Notes under the pieces: generated by a model
What the model saw: only the letters and a program-made list of their open reading frames with translations
What the model was told of the DNA's origin: nothing
The model's database searches: none
Translations under genes and position numbers: made by a program
Source of the DNA: Apostichopus japonicus
Lineage: Eukaryota; Echinodermata; Holothuroidea; Aspidochirotida; Stichopodidae
Direction of reading: 5' to 3'
DNA length: 64,000 bases
Assembly: GCF_037975245.1 (NCBI RefSeq)
Contig: NC_092582.1
Coordinates: forward strand, 3,690,501 to 3,754,500
Part shown: one piece after another, positions 50,101-63,400 of the stretch
Layout of the letters: every line of letters begins with the position of its first letter
Position numbering within the stretch: the stretch's first letter is position 1

Positions 50101-53100
50101 CATCGCTGGTGGGCTTTTTGTCTAAGATCATGTGTAGTATATAATATCTATTCCCTTTTCCAAGTGACTCGCGATACACATTTGGCATAACGTCACAATC
50201 CTGCGGTTACAGTTCTCTTAGAAGTGGAACAAGCTGCTTGGTTTTCGTGCCCAGTCTGTATCTTGATGGGGTGACTTTTCTTAAAAAAAAGATTATTTTG
50301 TGGGAAAGAAACATCACACATAAAGATCTAATTTCGATGTCTCTAATTTTCTAGGTCATTATCTCTCCGAAATTTGTCAACAAATATACTATCGAGGAAA
50401 AGGAAAACGATAAGAAAGTGGGTAGCCATGCACTTGGTAGGACTAAAGTTAACTCAAAATCTTTCGTATTGTTGCTACGATTCTCCTAACAGATTAATGT
50501 CCTTTTCAGTTGTTGTATAAACAGTGATGAGAAGGTAACGAAAGAAACATGTAAACTTTTCAAACTGTCAAGTTTCGAAGACAAGATAACCAAACATGTT
50601 TAACCCGAAGAGCTTGTACTTGAAAGAAAGCTAAGATAACTGGACGTACTTCAACAAGCCCATCAGTGACGCTAGTAACTATATTGAATTTCAGAAGGGA
50701 AAAACAAACTAAAACCGAGGCATTTATATGAATTATTTTGACCTTTTACCCTCTCTGTATTGGAGGAGAAGCTAACATGACTAGCATCATTGGTCAATGT
50801 AGCAGAAAAGATGCTAATTGGGAGGAACAAATTAGAAAGAATGAAAAAAAGCTAAGAGGAATTTTAGTCCATTTCGGAGATATAACCAATTATAATGTTC
50901 CTTCCCACACTGGATCAAGTATAGGTCTAAATATGAGCTCACCGAGCCTCATATGCTCATTTTTCAATAATTTTCAACAATTTTGCAACAGTTGTTATTC
51001 TATATTTTATATCAATGCTTATTTTCTAAACCGAAAATGGATTTGGCAAATGCTGATTTAAATCGTGAAATATAGACTGGCATTGGTCTCAGTGCCACCA
51101 CTGTTTACATTTACCTTGAAAATATCGGACAGAGAAACAACGTGAAAAATTAATGGATTCACCATAATTTATTACACATTAACACAAAGGCAGCCAGCCC
51201 CCCTGACACGACATTTAACAACTCCAAAATTGGAGCAAAACTTTTTCGTAGATAATTGGAGACCTTGTTAAGATCCAAGACCACCACCCCCCCCCCATTA
51301 TAAGATAAGCATAATGGTTCGCTCTGTATCTATACTAAACTTTACTTCAGCCTTTTTGCTTTGACCATTTTTTTCCCCCAACCCTCCGATTAGTTTGATA
51401 GTTGATACAAAATGAGATTGGAACTGATCACATGGACAGACAGACACAGAATCTCACATAATTTCCACCACGTGAAGTTTTTTAAATTTAATACAATCCT
51501 CAACGTTTCGTCGGCAAGGCCAGACACTTGCAAACTATAGGGTTAATCACATGCATCTATAAAAACTTTGGAAAACTGCAAAATTGTCGACAGTTATTAT
51601 TTGACATAAAACTTGTTGACTTGTCTAGATAATGGACATTTTATTATTGACCACAAATCAAGCCCTCCCCCCTTTGAGAAGCTTGCTCATATAGGTGTGT
51701 GTGCGTGTGGGGGGGGGGTGCTTGTATTCAAAATTATGCTATGTTTTGCAACTTTTGAAATAACATTGATGAATTTCAACTTAATTAGGTTGTACCACAA
51801 ATACCCGTTGTGTATTGATATATTGTACACTATTCAATAGTTTTTGTAATATGTTGTCTGTCGATGATGGCGAATGGGGGGGGGGGGGCAGGGGGTGGAG
51901 GGATGAGATCCCATTGATTTTATCCTGCGCGAGGGAATGGGAGGGGCTAAATCCCACCCAGAAGTATGCGTGGGAGTGCCCCTGTCAATTCCCGTATGTC
52001 TTTAAACATGTTGCCGGCCATTATCGATAAAGTTAGAACCATATGGCAGAGCAGATAATAAGTCATTTCATTCTTGTTAGACCATATCAGAGCGGAAACA
52101 CCTGTAAATAAGTACTACGCATATTTGGCAGGAAAACGTACGAAGCTCAATTAACTGCGTTTAGTGTTTCTTCTTTGTTTCTGACTTTTTCGTCCAAGAT
52201 TGATTAATTCCTTTGCTCTTTGCTGAATAAACGAATACGATATTCTAGTTGCTGGAGTGTTTTCAAGTTGTATTAATAAAAAATTAAGTCAAATTGTTTG
52301 CTTCAAGTAGGCCCCTGTTTTCTTGTGCTGCCCTACCAACACCTTAGCTTTATGTATACAAATAAAGATAGGCAAACATGTTGCCAGAAGACAAGTTTAA
52401 TCGATCCTTGACCAAACTCTTTGATGGCTTGACCTTGAAATTATGGAGGAAATTTACATCAGAACTTCAAATCACCAAATCGATATTGATCAGTCGTGAT
52501 CTTTATCGCAATGCCGAAAAAAAATTAGGTTTGCAACCTCTTTTGTTTAATTTTTTGTTCTCCCTTCAAATGAGGGTGTTCTTATTTTGTGAAACTCTTA
52601 ATGTGTTCTTCATTTTATTGTCAGTTGTTTCGTCTTCAAGGATGTTTCACGGGAAGAATGTCGCATGTTCAATGGAAATGTTGAACATTATTATGCTAGT
52701 TATAATTTCAAAGGTAATGGTTATCAATACCCTGTTGGGGGCGTCAGGAACAAATTGGCGGGCACACAATGACTGTCCGGTCTATACAATAAACTACGTT
52801 GCGTAATTCGAACTGCGCATGCGTGTGACGTAGTTCCGGGATATGTCACGCGATAAACACACATGTGATACACTTTATAATTGTCTATAAATATCTACAT
52901 TTTCATGGTCTACGAAGAACTGAAGCTGCCATGACTGGTCAATATTTTCAGTACTTAGGAGAGGGATGGCTTTTACCCTATGAAAACTTGTGAATAGCTT
53001 GTTTAGCATTAAGCTGTCAAGTTAATTATATAAGTCAATCGAGCATATATGTGGCGTTTGTTTTACACCTTAAAAGCGAGATTCATGCCTATCGCATCTC

Positions 53101-56100
53101 ACTTTGCTCATGCGCAGTTTGAATCATAAAATGTTTCATTGTGTCAAAAGGTCATGCTTGATGCGTGATGTATAGGGTTGGGTTATAAGGGCTTACCTGG
53201 ATTTAGTAAGATGAGAAACTTCAAACACACGAAGTCTTTGTAATCTAGCTTGAGTTCCCTCATGCGCATAACCAAACGATTTAGCTGCTCCACCACGTCA
53301 CCCATCTCCCTGAGAGGTAGCGTGTTTGGGTCGATTGTTTGTCCTGTGATGAGAAGGATGTGTTCACCATTGTAACTGGCCTGGCGATACAGGTGATCCA
53401 GCAGGAGCAATTCACTCCACGAACTCTGCAGAAGCTTCATTTGATCTTCCACCTGAAATGTTGGAGATGAATAAAAGAGAATGTGAAAACGAATTCATTG
53501 ACTGATTGATTATTGATTGATAGATGAATTATCGAACCTTCAACCATCATTTTCCTTGAGTTGATATGAATACAGGTCATGACAAAACGAGACGTCGTGA
53601 AATGTGATGATTGGTAACGAAAGTATAAACCTGTTTTTTGTTATAATGATTCAACTTCTTTTGTTCTTTTTTTTATAATCAGTTATTATTCTTGGTGACA
53701 AAAAAAATTGACGTATTGTTTAGAAAATTAGATGTTCACGAATTTGCACAATACCGTCTTGTCTTTACAGAAGACCGTGACGTCACTCAAAATAATGAGG
53801 CGAACAATGAAAAAGTGCAAATTTCTTGGAAACAACTTGAGGCAATGTTGCTTTTGTTGGTGTTTGTTACATTGAGAATAAATATATGCCACTCCTTGAA
53901 AATGAATCTGGAAATGGCACGTTTGAGGAAGAGCTCATGATGGCGTCATCTCTTCGGTTCAAATATCATTGTTGTAATTGTTTCTTATATTATAATTACT
54001 AATATAAATATGAGGGCATATAACGATGAAATCTTACACCCTTTGTCCTTGTTAATTCGTAATATATATCTCTCATAACACTTTGAGATCACGTCTGCAA
54101 TGTCTTAGTTTTTGCAGGCCTGCAGGGTGGCTTCTGATAAGAAACATTACTGTTGCGTTTTGATTTGAAAACATATACGGTGCATGAAACATAATATCTA
54201 ACTATACAGTTTCCGAACTGAACCAGTTACTTTGAAATTAGAGGCAAAAAGAAAGTTAACCTTTATACTTGCAATGTTACAGTTCATAAAATTTGTTGGA
54301 CGAAAACAATATAATTGCATTTGCTTAAATGATTAAATGATGAAGGGTCGATTTAGTTTAGAAATTTAAAAGTTTCTTTTATCCAGTTTCCAAGTAAGGA
54401 GTGGAAGCATCAGAGTATTAATACAAAACAGTTGTTGCCATGGAGAGTTGCATTTATAACATCACACCTCCTTGAGAACAAAACGTATAAACTTCACATC
54501 TATAAAGGACATCTAGAAATTAAAAGGAAATTTCACCTCTATGTTTAGATTAGGTTCCTCTTTCGAAGGCCTGAACCAAATTGACCTTCGAACTATCCTA
54601 TTAATTAACTAGCTTATTTGAATATTTATAAAAAAACCATTGACATATTTTGAAAGGCATAATAAGCCATATATACATAGAATTTATCGTAGTTTGCCTT
54701 GTTATTTGTTGGCTTTCATATATACACGCCTCTCATTAATAAATTATTACGGTATGATATTAGCTCTAACATTTGAATTTTTGATGCGTTTAATTATCAC
54801 CTTATATGCAGATTGCGATGCATATACCTTTATCGTTCGATATCGTTACATATTCTCTTATTTTCGACACTAATGTCTTTTTTTCCGTGCGTGTGTGTGT
54901 TTCTGTTCGTGAGAGCATAAATATCTTATAGCTTGTTTCGTCATCGGTACAAGAAATGACGAGGAACTGTTTAGGTTTACTAGCAGTTGTTGGTTATATA
55001 CTTTTGCTGTAGAAGAACGGTTTAGAGGAATGGGAAGGAGGGGAGTAAGGAGGGGGGGGGAGAGAGAAAGGGTGAGAGCAAGGATTACTGCATTACGCTA
55101 AACGATACTTGTCAAAGATCTTAGTAACCGATCTTGTTGATCACAAATAATAACGGTTGGTTTTGGTTCTTCTTGTTAAGGTCTGTATTGTATACGGACC
55201 GTCTTATCTTAGTTACCAATATTGTTAAGCATGCATGGACGCTGCGTAACTTTTTGTTGTAAACACATATAGTCTCGGCCACAGGGCCCCGGCAAAAGAG
55301 CGATAAAGGAGTACAGCAGCCTAATCAATAGTGCGACAGGGATGTTCCACTTGGAGAATCTGCTGGTATAGAAACCCCGCAGTAGAGCATATAGAGCTTA
55401 CACATAAATAATTAGGTAACCTTACATCAGACATTCTATTACTGGCTGTGTATTACGTAACACCGTCTAGTCAGGCGAAGGCCGTAAGAAAGAAATCGCG
55501 TGCTATTGTCTACTGAGCAAATACTAACACTACACAATTACTGCGTACAGAAAATGTGAGGGAGACCGTGTCGACTATGTTACGTCATCAATAGATTATA
55601 TACCGTTATAATTGCACAGTGGTTTGTGTATGCAAGGGTTGTTATGTGTTGGACACGGGTTTTATCTTCCACCGTTGAAATACTACACACTGTTTCCGTG
55701 AAAGGAGACTATACGGTTCAGACATCGTACATAAGGGACTTCCCGAACAAACAGACAAGATATTAGATAGACTTAGATACTTATGTTTGTATGGAAGGGA
55801 CTATAACTAAAGATTGGTTGAATACAACTGTTGAGCGGTTAATATAAAAAAAGGAGGAAAAATCCCGGGTTATTACTTCGGTGGAGCTACACACGTAGCC
55901 TACCTGGTATGTGGTAATTGATGTCGCAGTAGTTTCATGGTATATATGCGACGTAAATAACAAATCGCCCGATACGCTGAACTCCCCTTGAGAGAGCTTG
56001 TTATTAAAAAACGTTTATGCATGCATGGAATATGAACCAAGTCAAATTAAGGTTATTATGGGAAAGATACTACAAAAGATGAACAAGTCTATACTCGCAG

Positions 56101-59100
56101 TGTTAGGCTATATACAATTCGATCAAACAGCTATTCATTCAAACAATGTTTCACATGTTTTTTTTTTTTTTGGCAGGAAAGAATATCGATATATACGGTA
56201 AGATAACACGAGCTAAACCAACCACACGAATGGAAGAACAATCTAAAAACATGGTCACGGCTGAGGGAGTATAGAATGGTGTACCATGCACGCAGGGTTG
56301 GTTGTACCATCTGTTATTACCTCCATGGTTGTACAGCATCAGCACAGGGCACGTAATTTTGAGACATTATGTACATTCTGTAACATAGCGAAACGTTTCC
56401 ACTAACAGCAAGTTGTTAAGAGGTCACACCGACTGGCCACCTGCAGAGGTGAGCCCACAAATAATTAACCGACTGAAAGAAATTTTTGGGCAGTAAAATC
56501 TGCAAATCTACATTTCACCCTCTTTTCTTTCTGTTTGTTTTTTCCCCCTTTTTCTTTGGCTTTTAGTAGATTTTCCGACGAATAGTCATAATAAGTAACT
56601 TGGATGAAGCAATGGCTTATACTGCGTTTCTACATTTTATTAAGTAACGTAAAATGATATTTTTTTTATATATATTTCGACGTGAGTGTGATCACGAAAT
56701 CAGTAAACACCATGTACCATAATGCAACACATTGATTTACAACGTATACGTTTGAACTTTGCTAATGTAAACATGAATATTCATAAATGGGGGTCATCAT
56801 TACCTTGAGTTCCTTGAAGAACACACTATTTCTGGCCCAATCGACGAAAGCAAAGAGCGTTTGGTCAGCTAATTTGCATATCATACTGAACAGATCATTG
56901 GGTACACCACCTAAGGGGCTATGGACATAAGAAGCAACTTTGGCCTGAAGTTGGGCCTGGTCTGGTTCGCTGCGAATCAGTTCTACCAAGAGCTTAGGGG
57001 TGTGGTCTGGTTCACTCTTAATCAGTAATGGACTTGTCGAAGTCGTTTGGACGTGATGAGGTGACGTTGCCTCCGTAGAACAGACAGGACCAGTTGTGTA
57101 GTTGAGCGGTTGCATCTGAGGGGAGGTGTACCCCATGGGCGACGATAACGCGGGGCTGGAAGATGTTAGAGGCTGTGGAATGTTCATGAGAGGGGGCGGT
57201 CTGTTCAAAGGATCTCTGATAACTACCGCCGGGGCAGGATATAGCGGCGAACTTCTCGATGCCGCATCGCGTATGCTTTTAATCGCCATAGAAATATCTG
57301 GGTTTCCTGGTCCAACAATTGCTCGTGCATTTGATAACAATCTGTTTCTTTGTTGCTGTTTAATGGCTCTGTCTCTCTTATACATAGGTCCAAACTTATT
57401 TCTGCCTCCCCTCATTCTATCTGGTCTCACGGCTGAAATAAGAAAACAAAAAGTATTGATATATAAGGCGAAATAGTATAGAGGGAGTGGTAGGGGGGGG
57501 GGGTAGAGAGGGGTAGAAGGTGGTTTCAAATAGTGAATCTTAGAAAATACAACTCGTACTTTTATTATGTCCAGCAAATTACTACGAAAAAAAAATCGAA
57601 GACTAAGTTCATAAACTACTTCTTGCTTTATCAAATCAGCTTTAAGGGGAAAACTAGCAATATCCACGGAAACAATGCTATTGGATTTGGTAGAAAAAAT
57701 GGAAGAAATAATGGAATTTGTAGCCTGCCTACTAGGGAGAGATTGAAGTGATTAAACCATTTATAACATCACTGTTGAACTAAGTCGTCAGACCTATAAA
57801 CAAATCAACATCTGAAAAGTTCTTTCGCAAAACTGCACTGCATATTTTATTACAGAAAAAGAGAAAGAAATATCATTGCCAATGAGGCGAGAACAGCTGG
57901 CGTGAACAGCCATTTTATTTCACGTGATTGCTAATTACCTACCAGTTTATACATGCACATGTGTGTGCAGAAACGTCTTGCACAGGCTAACATGTACATA
58001 CTTAAGTTATCAAAAGTTTACACTTCTTATAGAGGTATACTGTGTAAGAAGGCTTTCAAAATGCTGACCTCGTATTGCCCCCTACCTCCACCAAAAACAA
58101 TATGTTTCTTGCGCGCATTACAATGTGTGCTGCAGACTATCCATTATGATAAATGCATACCGATGCAAACACGCCTACTTCACACTATATATGGCATTTG
58201 ACTTCACAGTCACAAGGAAGTTGACCAAATTGACCCAATTGGTTAATATATCAGTAGGCCTACTGTAACACTTCTCAAGCCGACCTTGAGACAGAATATG
58301 TAAACAAATAGCTTCTTTTTTTTTTTTAATTACAGTTATGTTAACACTCAATCTATCCAGCACAATGAGCAGCTATGAAAATGATAAGTATACAAACACA
58401 AACATCGCCCTATATTTCAGTCTGCATCATATAACGTGTGTATCATAGAGGCACACTGCATACGTACGTATAGACATTATTCACATTCGCGAAACTGGGT
58501 CTTCTGGAAAGAGTTCATGGTCAAACATGTATCATTTCAAAGCCATGCATCGGCCTATTGCAAAACAACAACTGTTGATTGTGTTATAGGAAAGTTATGT
58601 CCACTGAAGCACATAGCTACAGTACTGTTATAGCCTATACAAAACAGGCTCGTTATTTTTGATCGGAATTAGGAGAATAATAATAATGAAGAAAAAAACC
58701 AATACAGCCTATGCATATAGTGGCAACATTTATGCTAACAAGCTGGGTGCCTTGCAACGAGTCAAAAACCCGTGATTCTTAGTCATACGCAGGGTTTAAA
58801 ACCATGGAAGCATACAGAAACTGTGATACTGTATACGTCGTCCACGCGATGTATACCGCAACTCACAAGCCATGTGCCACACAAATGGATACCCTCTTCA
58901 AAATATGTGGGTAGGTTTCGAACCGGAATACGGCAATATAATTCAATTTTTTAATCTAGCACTGCATCGATAACTTTTGACGACCGGTAATGCGGTAGGG
59001 AAGACATCTGTACATTAAAAGTTCATTTTTTTTGCGGTGATCAAATTCAACGATATTTTATTTTATTTTTACATATATACTTTTACTCGCAGGTGTCATA

Positions 59101-60480
59101 AGTATATAGTCTCATTTCATCCGTGTACACTTTCTACCATGAAATTTTCCCCTCACTAAGATACACAAAGACCTATCATATCCTACGGTGACTACAATAC
59201 AACACACCTGCCGAGATTCACAAACACCGACGTTTTAATGATTCTTAACCGGTTGCAGAAACTTGAAGAGAATTTTAATCAAAGTTGATGTTACTTCCCC
59301 AGGTTAATGTCGCTTGCGTGCAAGTCCTGTTATTTCTTGGCTAATGATGCGAATAAACTATTTTACCATGGCAGGTAATACGTGCCTTTGCTTGGTCGTA
59401 AATCACAAAGCATTAACTGGTTACCATTTAGGTCTTTATAATTACTTAAGTAAAACCTTTGTTGACGATGAAATCACGACAACTTCCATTGTAAAGAATA
59501 TTCCACGTTGAATGTAACACAAGTCGCGAAATATTGTTGGCTGTTGAGTATACATATATATATATATATATATACGGGCATGAACACACTGACTGACCGA
59601 CCACCTGATTGGCTAACTGACTCACATACTGATATGTGATGGTTGACCAACCAATATAGGAGTGCAGGTAATAAAACTATTTTTTTCGTTCATAACTGTC
59701 TAATAAGTCACATTTATGCAAGGAATTTTAAGCTATATAATGACGCATTAGATTAAATGATTTTGCGACTTTGACCTTCCGATGTATGTAATACTTATTT
59801 AACACCCCCGTCTATACAATGAGATATGTGGGATTATATAACTTTGGCTGCACCATATTACATATTTACCGTTCAGTCCAATGCAGAAAGTTTCGTGTAC
59901 CACAAAAAACTTTCATCTTTTATTTCTCATATTAGCTATCCTTTGTACTATAAAATTCTTCGACTATGCTGCGATTTTGAGTACTCAAAAATATATATCG
60001 AACTTCTAAGTATTTCCGAATGTCAATGATCTGCCTGGAAACCAATGTACTTCTGTCTTTTTGTCTATAGTTATTACATGATTATACCAAATTAACTAAT
60101 TAGTTAAATAAATTATATTATGGAGGAGAAAAATGATAGGAAATGAGCAAAAATCAGTCTTCATATATTTATATGTTAAATGCATATACGAGTGGAAGAC
60201 TACATATATTGTTATTCTCACCTTCTAATTTCATTCCAACTTTTAGACATTTCTGAAACCGGCAGTATGGGCACCGCTTCCTCTGTGTTTTGTCTATTTG
60301 GCAGTTTCTGTTTTCAATACACGTATAAACTTTCTTATTTTGAACAGTTCTTTTGAAGAATCCTTTACAGCTTTCGCAGGTAAGCAGCCCATAATGGTAT
60401 CCGGAGACTTTATCCCCACATACAGGACACACCTCCTCAAACTCTGGCTTGACGTCAGATTGGTCGAAATTGAAGTCCAT
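46937..60480 (-). CDS. NR5A: NR5A nuclear receptor (FTZ-F1 / SF-1 / LRH-1 family), 464 aa
   Basis: Four coding exons on the minus strand: 60480-60222, 57432-56804, 53452-53197 and 47187-46937. They sum to 1395 nt, 464 aa plus TAA, close to the 461 aa of human SF-1. Residues 18-78 are the two C4 zinc fingers with P-box CESCKGFF. Residues 87-117 are the FTZ-F1 box ([16 protein letters not shown]), which contacts DNA beside the half-site and defines NR5A. The hinge is Ser/Pro/Thr-rich with a SUMO-type IKSE at 224-227. The ligand-binding domain runs from about 232 to the AF-2 helix LLMEML at 454-459. Members bind YCAAGGYCR sites as monomers in the nucleus, mainly in steroidogenic and developmental programmes. 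The start MDFNFD mirrors MDYSYD of SF-1. Confidence 0.95.
47340..47530 (-). mobile_element. U2 snRNA-headed SINE, copy 2
   Basis: On the minus strand it contains CTTTTGGCTAAGATCATG then TGTAG, the U2 5' segment with the same AAG-to-ATG change as 50102-50300. The body follows (CACAGTCACAGTCTCG, GGATCAGTCGTTCGG, TTTTCGTGCCCAG, CTTTAAAAATAAAAG). It lies 153 bp upstream (in transcription order) of the NR5A terminal exon. Confidence 0.7.
48480..48870. repeat. Degenerate minisatellite in NR5A intron
   Basis: Loose recurrence of TTATGTGGCRAT, GGTGATATTATGTTAT and TGTATTGT over about 390 bp without an exact unit. Confidence 0.5.
49471..49479 (+). promoter_or_regulatory. NR5A-type response element inside NR5A
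   Basis: CCAAGGTCA fits the NR5A consensus YCAAGGYCR. Other matches are at 44282-44290, 52430-52438 and 58281-58289 (minus strand). About one such match per 64 kb is expected by chance for each exact variant pair, so support is weak. Confidence 0.25.
50102..50300 (+). mobile_element. U2 snRNA-headed SINE, copy 1
   Basis: The first 41 bases match the 5' end of U2 snRNA at about 35 positions, including ATCGCT at the very start and CTAAGATCA plus GTGTAGTAT. The U2 match then stops and a body follows that is shared in part with 47340-47530 (TTTTCGTGCCCAG, then GGGTGACTTTTCTTAAAAA). It ends A-rich. It lies in the NR5A intron between 47187 and 53197. Confidence 0.7.
53197..53452 (-). CDS. NR5A: NR5A exon: central LBD
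   Basis: 256 nt, acceptor ACATTTCAG, donor ATCCAG|GTAAGC. It begins [20 protein letters not shown] and ends [13 protein letters not shown], both strongly conserved NR5A segments. Confidence 0.95.
56804..57432 (-). CDS. NR5A: NR5A exon: FTZ-F1 box, hinge, start of LBD
   Basis: 629 nt, acceptor CTTATTTCAG, donor CTCAAG|GTAATG. It begins [10 protein letters not shown] and ends [12 protein letters not shown], the LBD segment that in mammalian NR5A reads EWARSSIFFRELK. The hinge is proline-rich with LLIKSEPDH. Confidence 0.95.
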
Positions 60481-60494
60481 TCTCAACGAGGGTG
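60222..60494 (-). CDS. NR5A: NR5A exon with start codon and DNA-binding domain
   Basis: Acceptor TACCTAACAG at 60495-60496, 14 nt of 5' UTR, ATG at 60480, donor GAAG|GTGAGA. The acceptor implies an upstream non-coding exon, which I did not identify. It carries zinc-finger Cys at residues 18, 21, 35, 38, 54, 60, 70 and 73, plus C78. It ends at MKLE, phase 1. Confidence 0.93.
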
Positions 60495-60499
60495 CTGTT

Positions 60500-63400
60500 A
60501 GGTAGAGAAGAAAAAGGAAAGAGCGACGACTTAGTACCTTTAAAAACAACATCCCCGGCTTCAATAACTTTTAGGGTCATCAGGGTGTTTTGTAACCAAA
60601 ATGTTAGCACCTTAAAGAAATTGCTACAGGTTTGTTACTAGATAATCTGATCCTTCTTCAAATCATTTCCCAGCCATTGTGGATTTAAATTAAATATCTC
60701 TGTGTGGATATTTACTTTGGAGGGTCAGTTAAAATGTGTAGGGGGAGGGTAGGGGGGGGAGGGGTCAAAACTGATAACCTTTAGAGCGTTTGAATATCAA
60801 AAAAGAAGATATTCCAGGTATACACATTTTCATAAAATATCAATAATTCGGCATGAAAATTCAGGCAATGGGTATAATAATTTTTTTTTAAATTTTAAAT
60901 AGTATTGGACGGACCAGTAACAGTGACAAAACAGATGAGATTATTTTGAAAATTATCTGACAAAAAAACAAAGAAGCTATTTATGGTAAAGAAAGAAAGA
61001 CTGCAATGAAATTTTCATTTTACGATAAATAAAAAAAAAACATGTCATATCATAGAAAACTGGGCGCCATACCGTATAAAACCGGCTATTAAATGTTAAG
61101 CCGATAGGTGAAATTCCAGTATTTAGAGACGTTTTTAGAATGTCAATGGAGTGCTCAATGAACATTTCATACACACAACTACTTGATTCGAAGGTCTGTA
61201 CTCGACAAGAGGGTCATTTCATCCCCATCTTAAACTTGTAGAGGAAAGTTAACTAATTTGAGAAAGCAATCCAAAAGAGAACGCGAATATGACGCAAAAA
61301 CTAAGATAGATACAATTTATATGCATCGATGGTATTAGATAGTAAAGTACATGTGGCGTCTGGCTCGGTCAATACTTTGCGATGCCATCTAAGATAACTT
61401 TTTTTTCTTTTTCACGAGCACATCAAGTCTCTTGTTGCAAACGAAAACCAGTCAAGATTACAACCAGTTTCGCTGTTTAGATATTTTATCCCAAAACGCT
61501 CTCAACTCGACAGGAAATGAAAACGAAAGAGGAGTAGAACAGAATATCTTTAAGTCAACGGCAACAATTTCAGAATCAACTTTTCGCTTTTGTTTGTGTC
61601 TTTAGACATAGGATAATCACAGTTTGTGTTGCGGTCACTTCACCGGGGTAGCCTGTACTCCTTGCAAATTATTCAAATGCATGGATGGCATGCAAATTTA
61701 TGACGTCAGAACCCCGTTTACTAATGAAACGAAAGAGACTATAAATACAGGACCAAAAACATACGTCACCACTTTTTGACAATCCGGAAAGATACGGTAT
61801 TGGAATGTCGATAAGTCTGATCTCAAATGTATTGGGGTGGGCGGAGGGGGGGGGGGCGGGTGGGAGGAGGGGTTGATATGAGGGGTAGCTGAGGAACCAT
61901 ACAAATAATACACAATGGCTTTCGGGGCACAATAACCCCTACAACCCCATTATAGCAACTCGCATACCACTATATACTGTACTAAGAAAAATCCACTGCA
62001 CGTTAAATATACAGGTTCGTGAATGAGTCATAACTTGGTTTACACTTTATATTAATTTTCAAAGGTAACTTGCAATTTCTCTCGGGACGTAAAGAAGAAA
62101 CTATATTTTTCCTGTTTGCTGATTCTTTTTCTTGTTTATCCATTTCCAAAATGGCGACAGAATAATAAACCTTTAATTATGTTGATGGTTGATTGCTCAC
62201 TCAGGCCTTCAACCACAACTATTCTGCTGTGCTGTTCCGAAAGTTAACTTGCATTACAGCCATTCTTTCGATATAAGCGCACTAACAAAAGGCTGGGTAG
62301 AGAAAACCAGCCCTCCCGGTCATTTTTGCCGTGAGTTTTATCGTTTGAGTCGTATTACTCTTCTTACCCTCTTTTTTTATCTTGTTTTGAAAAGGTGGAT
62401 TACAGTGTGTAAAAAATGTTTTTTTCTCTTGGTATATGATAACGGTCCAGTGGTGCTGAAAAGAAATCTAATTACTTCACAGTATAACTTACTTTAGGGC
62501 TACTCTCAGTATACGAAGAAGCACGCAAATTCAAAAGAATAACAGCATGTATGGTTCGGTGAAGATGAAGACGTGGATTTTACAGATGGTATAGGGTGGG
62601 TGGGGTATTGGGCAACTATTATGAGGGTTTAACGAAAATTATTCGATATCAATCAAAACTAATATACAGATTTTTATTTTGGTCGGATTACGTTAAGAAG
62701 AGACAATGCAATCAATTATTTTTTTATTAATCCATTTGAGTTGTGTGGTAGATGGAATGGGACGTGTTTTATACAGGTGCTATTCTGTTACGTCACATCG
62801 GCCTATACATATACACTTAATGTAAACCTGCTGATAGACATTTCAACCGTTCATAGCTTTAAGTATACATACATGTGTAATCTATATACCTTGTAGATTT
62901 AGACTCATACGCAATGTTACAACACTGCATGTGAATATTTCGACAGTGTTAGCTTTAGCTTTTTGGTTATTTTTTATTACTTCAGAGGCTCGTACACAAT
63001 GAGACAGTCAAGCATTTAAACAGCTTTACCTTTTGGGGGTAGGCTATACTATCTTTCGTTGATTCAGACTAACATATTAAGTCAGCTTGAAAACAAAACA
63101 CATTTTGATTTAAGGGTTTATGTAGGAGCTGCTGCGTTTATTGCCTTTAATAGCTTCAGACTAACAGACATAAGTACAGAGGGCCGGGTCGGGCCCCCTC
63201 TATGAAGTCATCATTTTCCTTAAACATTCATGAAAACGAGCATTGTATTTCTCTTTTCCTTCACCGGGCCTTCTCCCTTGACCCACCCCACGCCGCCCCT
63301 CTCGGCGCCATTGCCTGTGCACCGTTGATGTAATACATGTGTTGCCTGTAATATAGGTTCATAACTTCATATATACTTTGTTTCTTGGTAATGAAATAGC

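Noticed and set aside
50000-50188. 62-codon minus-strand ORF
   Set aside because: It overlaps the U2-headed SINE antisense and resembles no family.
52378-52806. 142-codon plus-strand ORF
   Set aside because: It lies in an NR5A intron, is antisense, shows no recognisable domain and has AT-driven hydrophobic composition.
57433-57667. N-terminal 79 codons of the long open frame at 56762-57667
   Set aside because: A clear 3' splice site (CTTATTTCAG) joins the DBD exon in phase at 57432. The upstream part is intronic poly-pyrimidine-type sequence.
60495-60564. Upstream in-frame extension before NR5A MDFNFD
   Set aside because: It crosses a 3' splice site, and MDFNFD matches the normal NR5A start.
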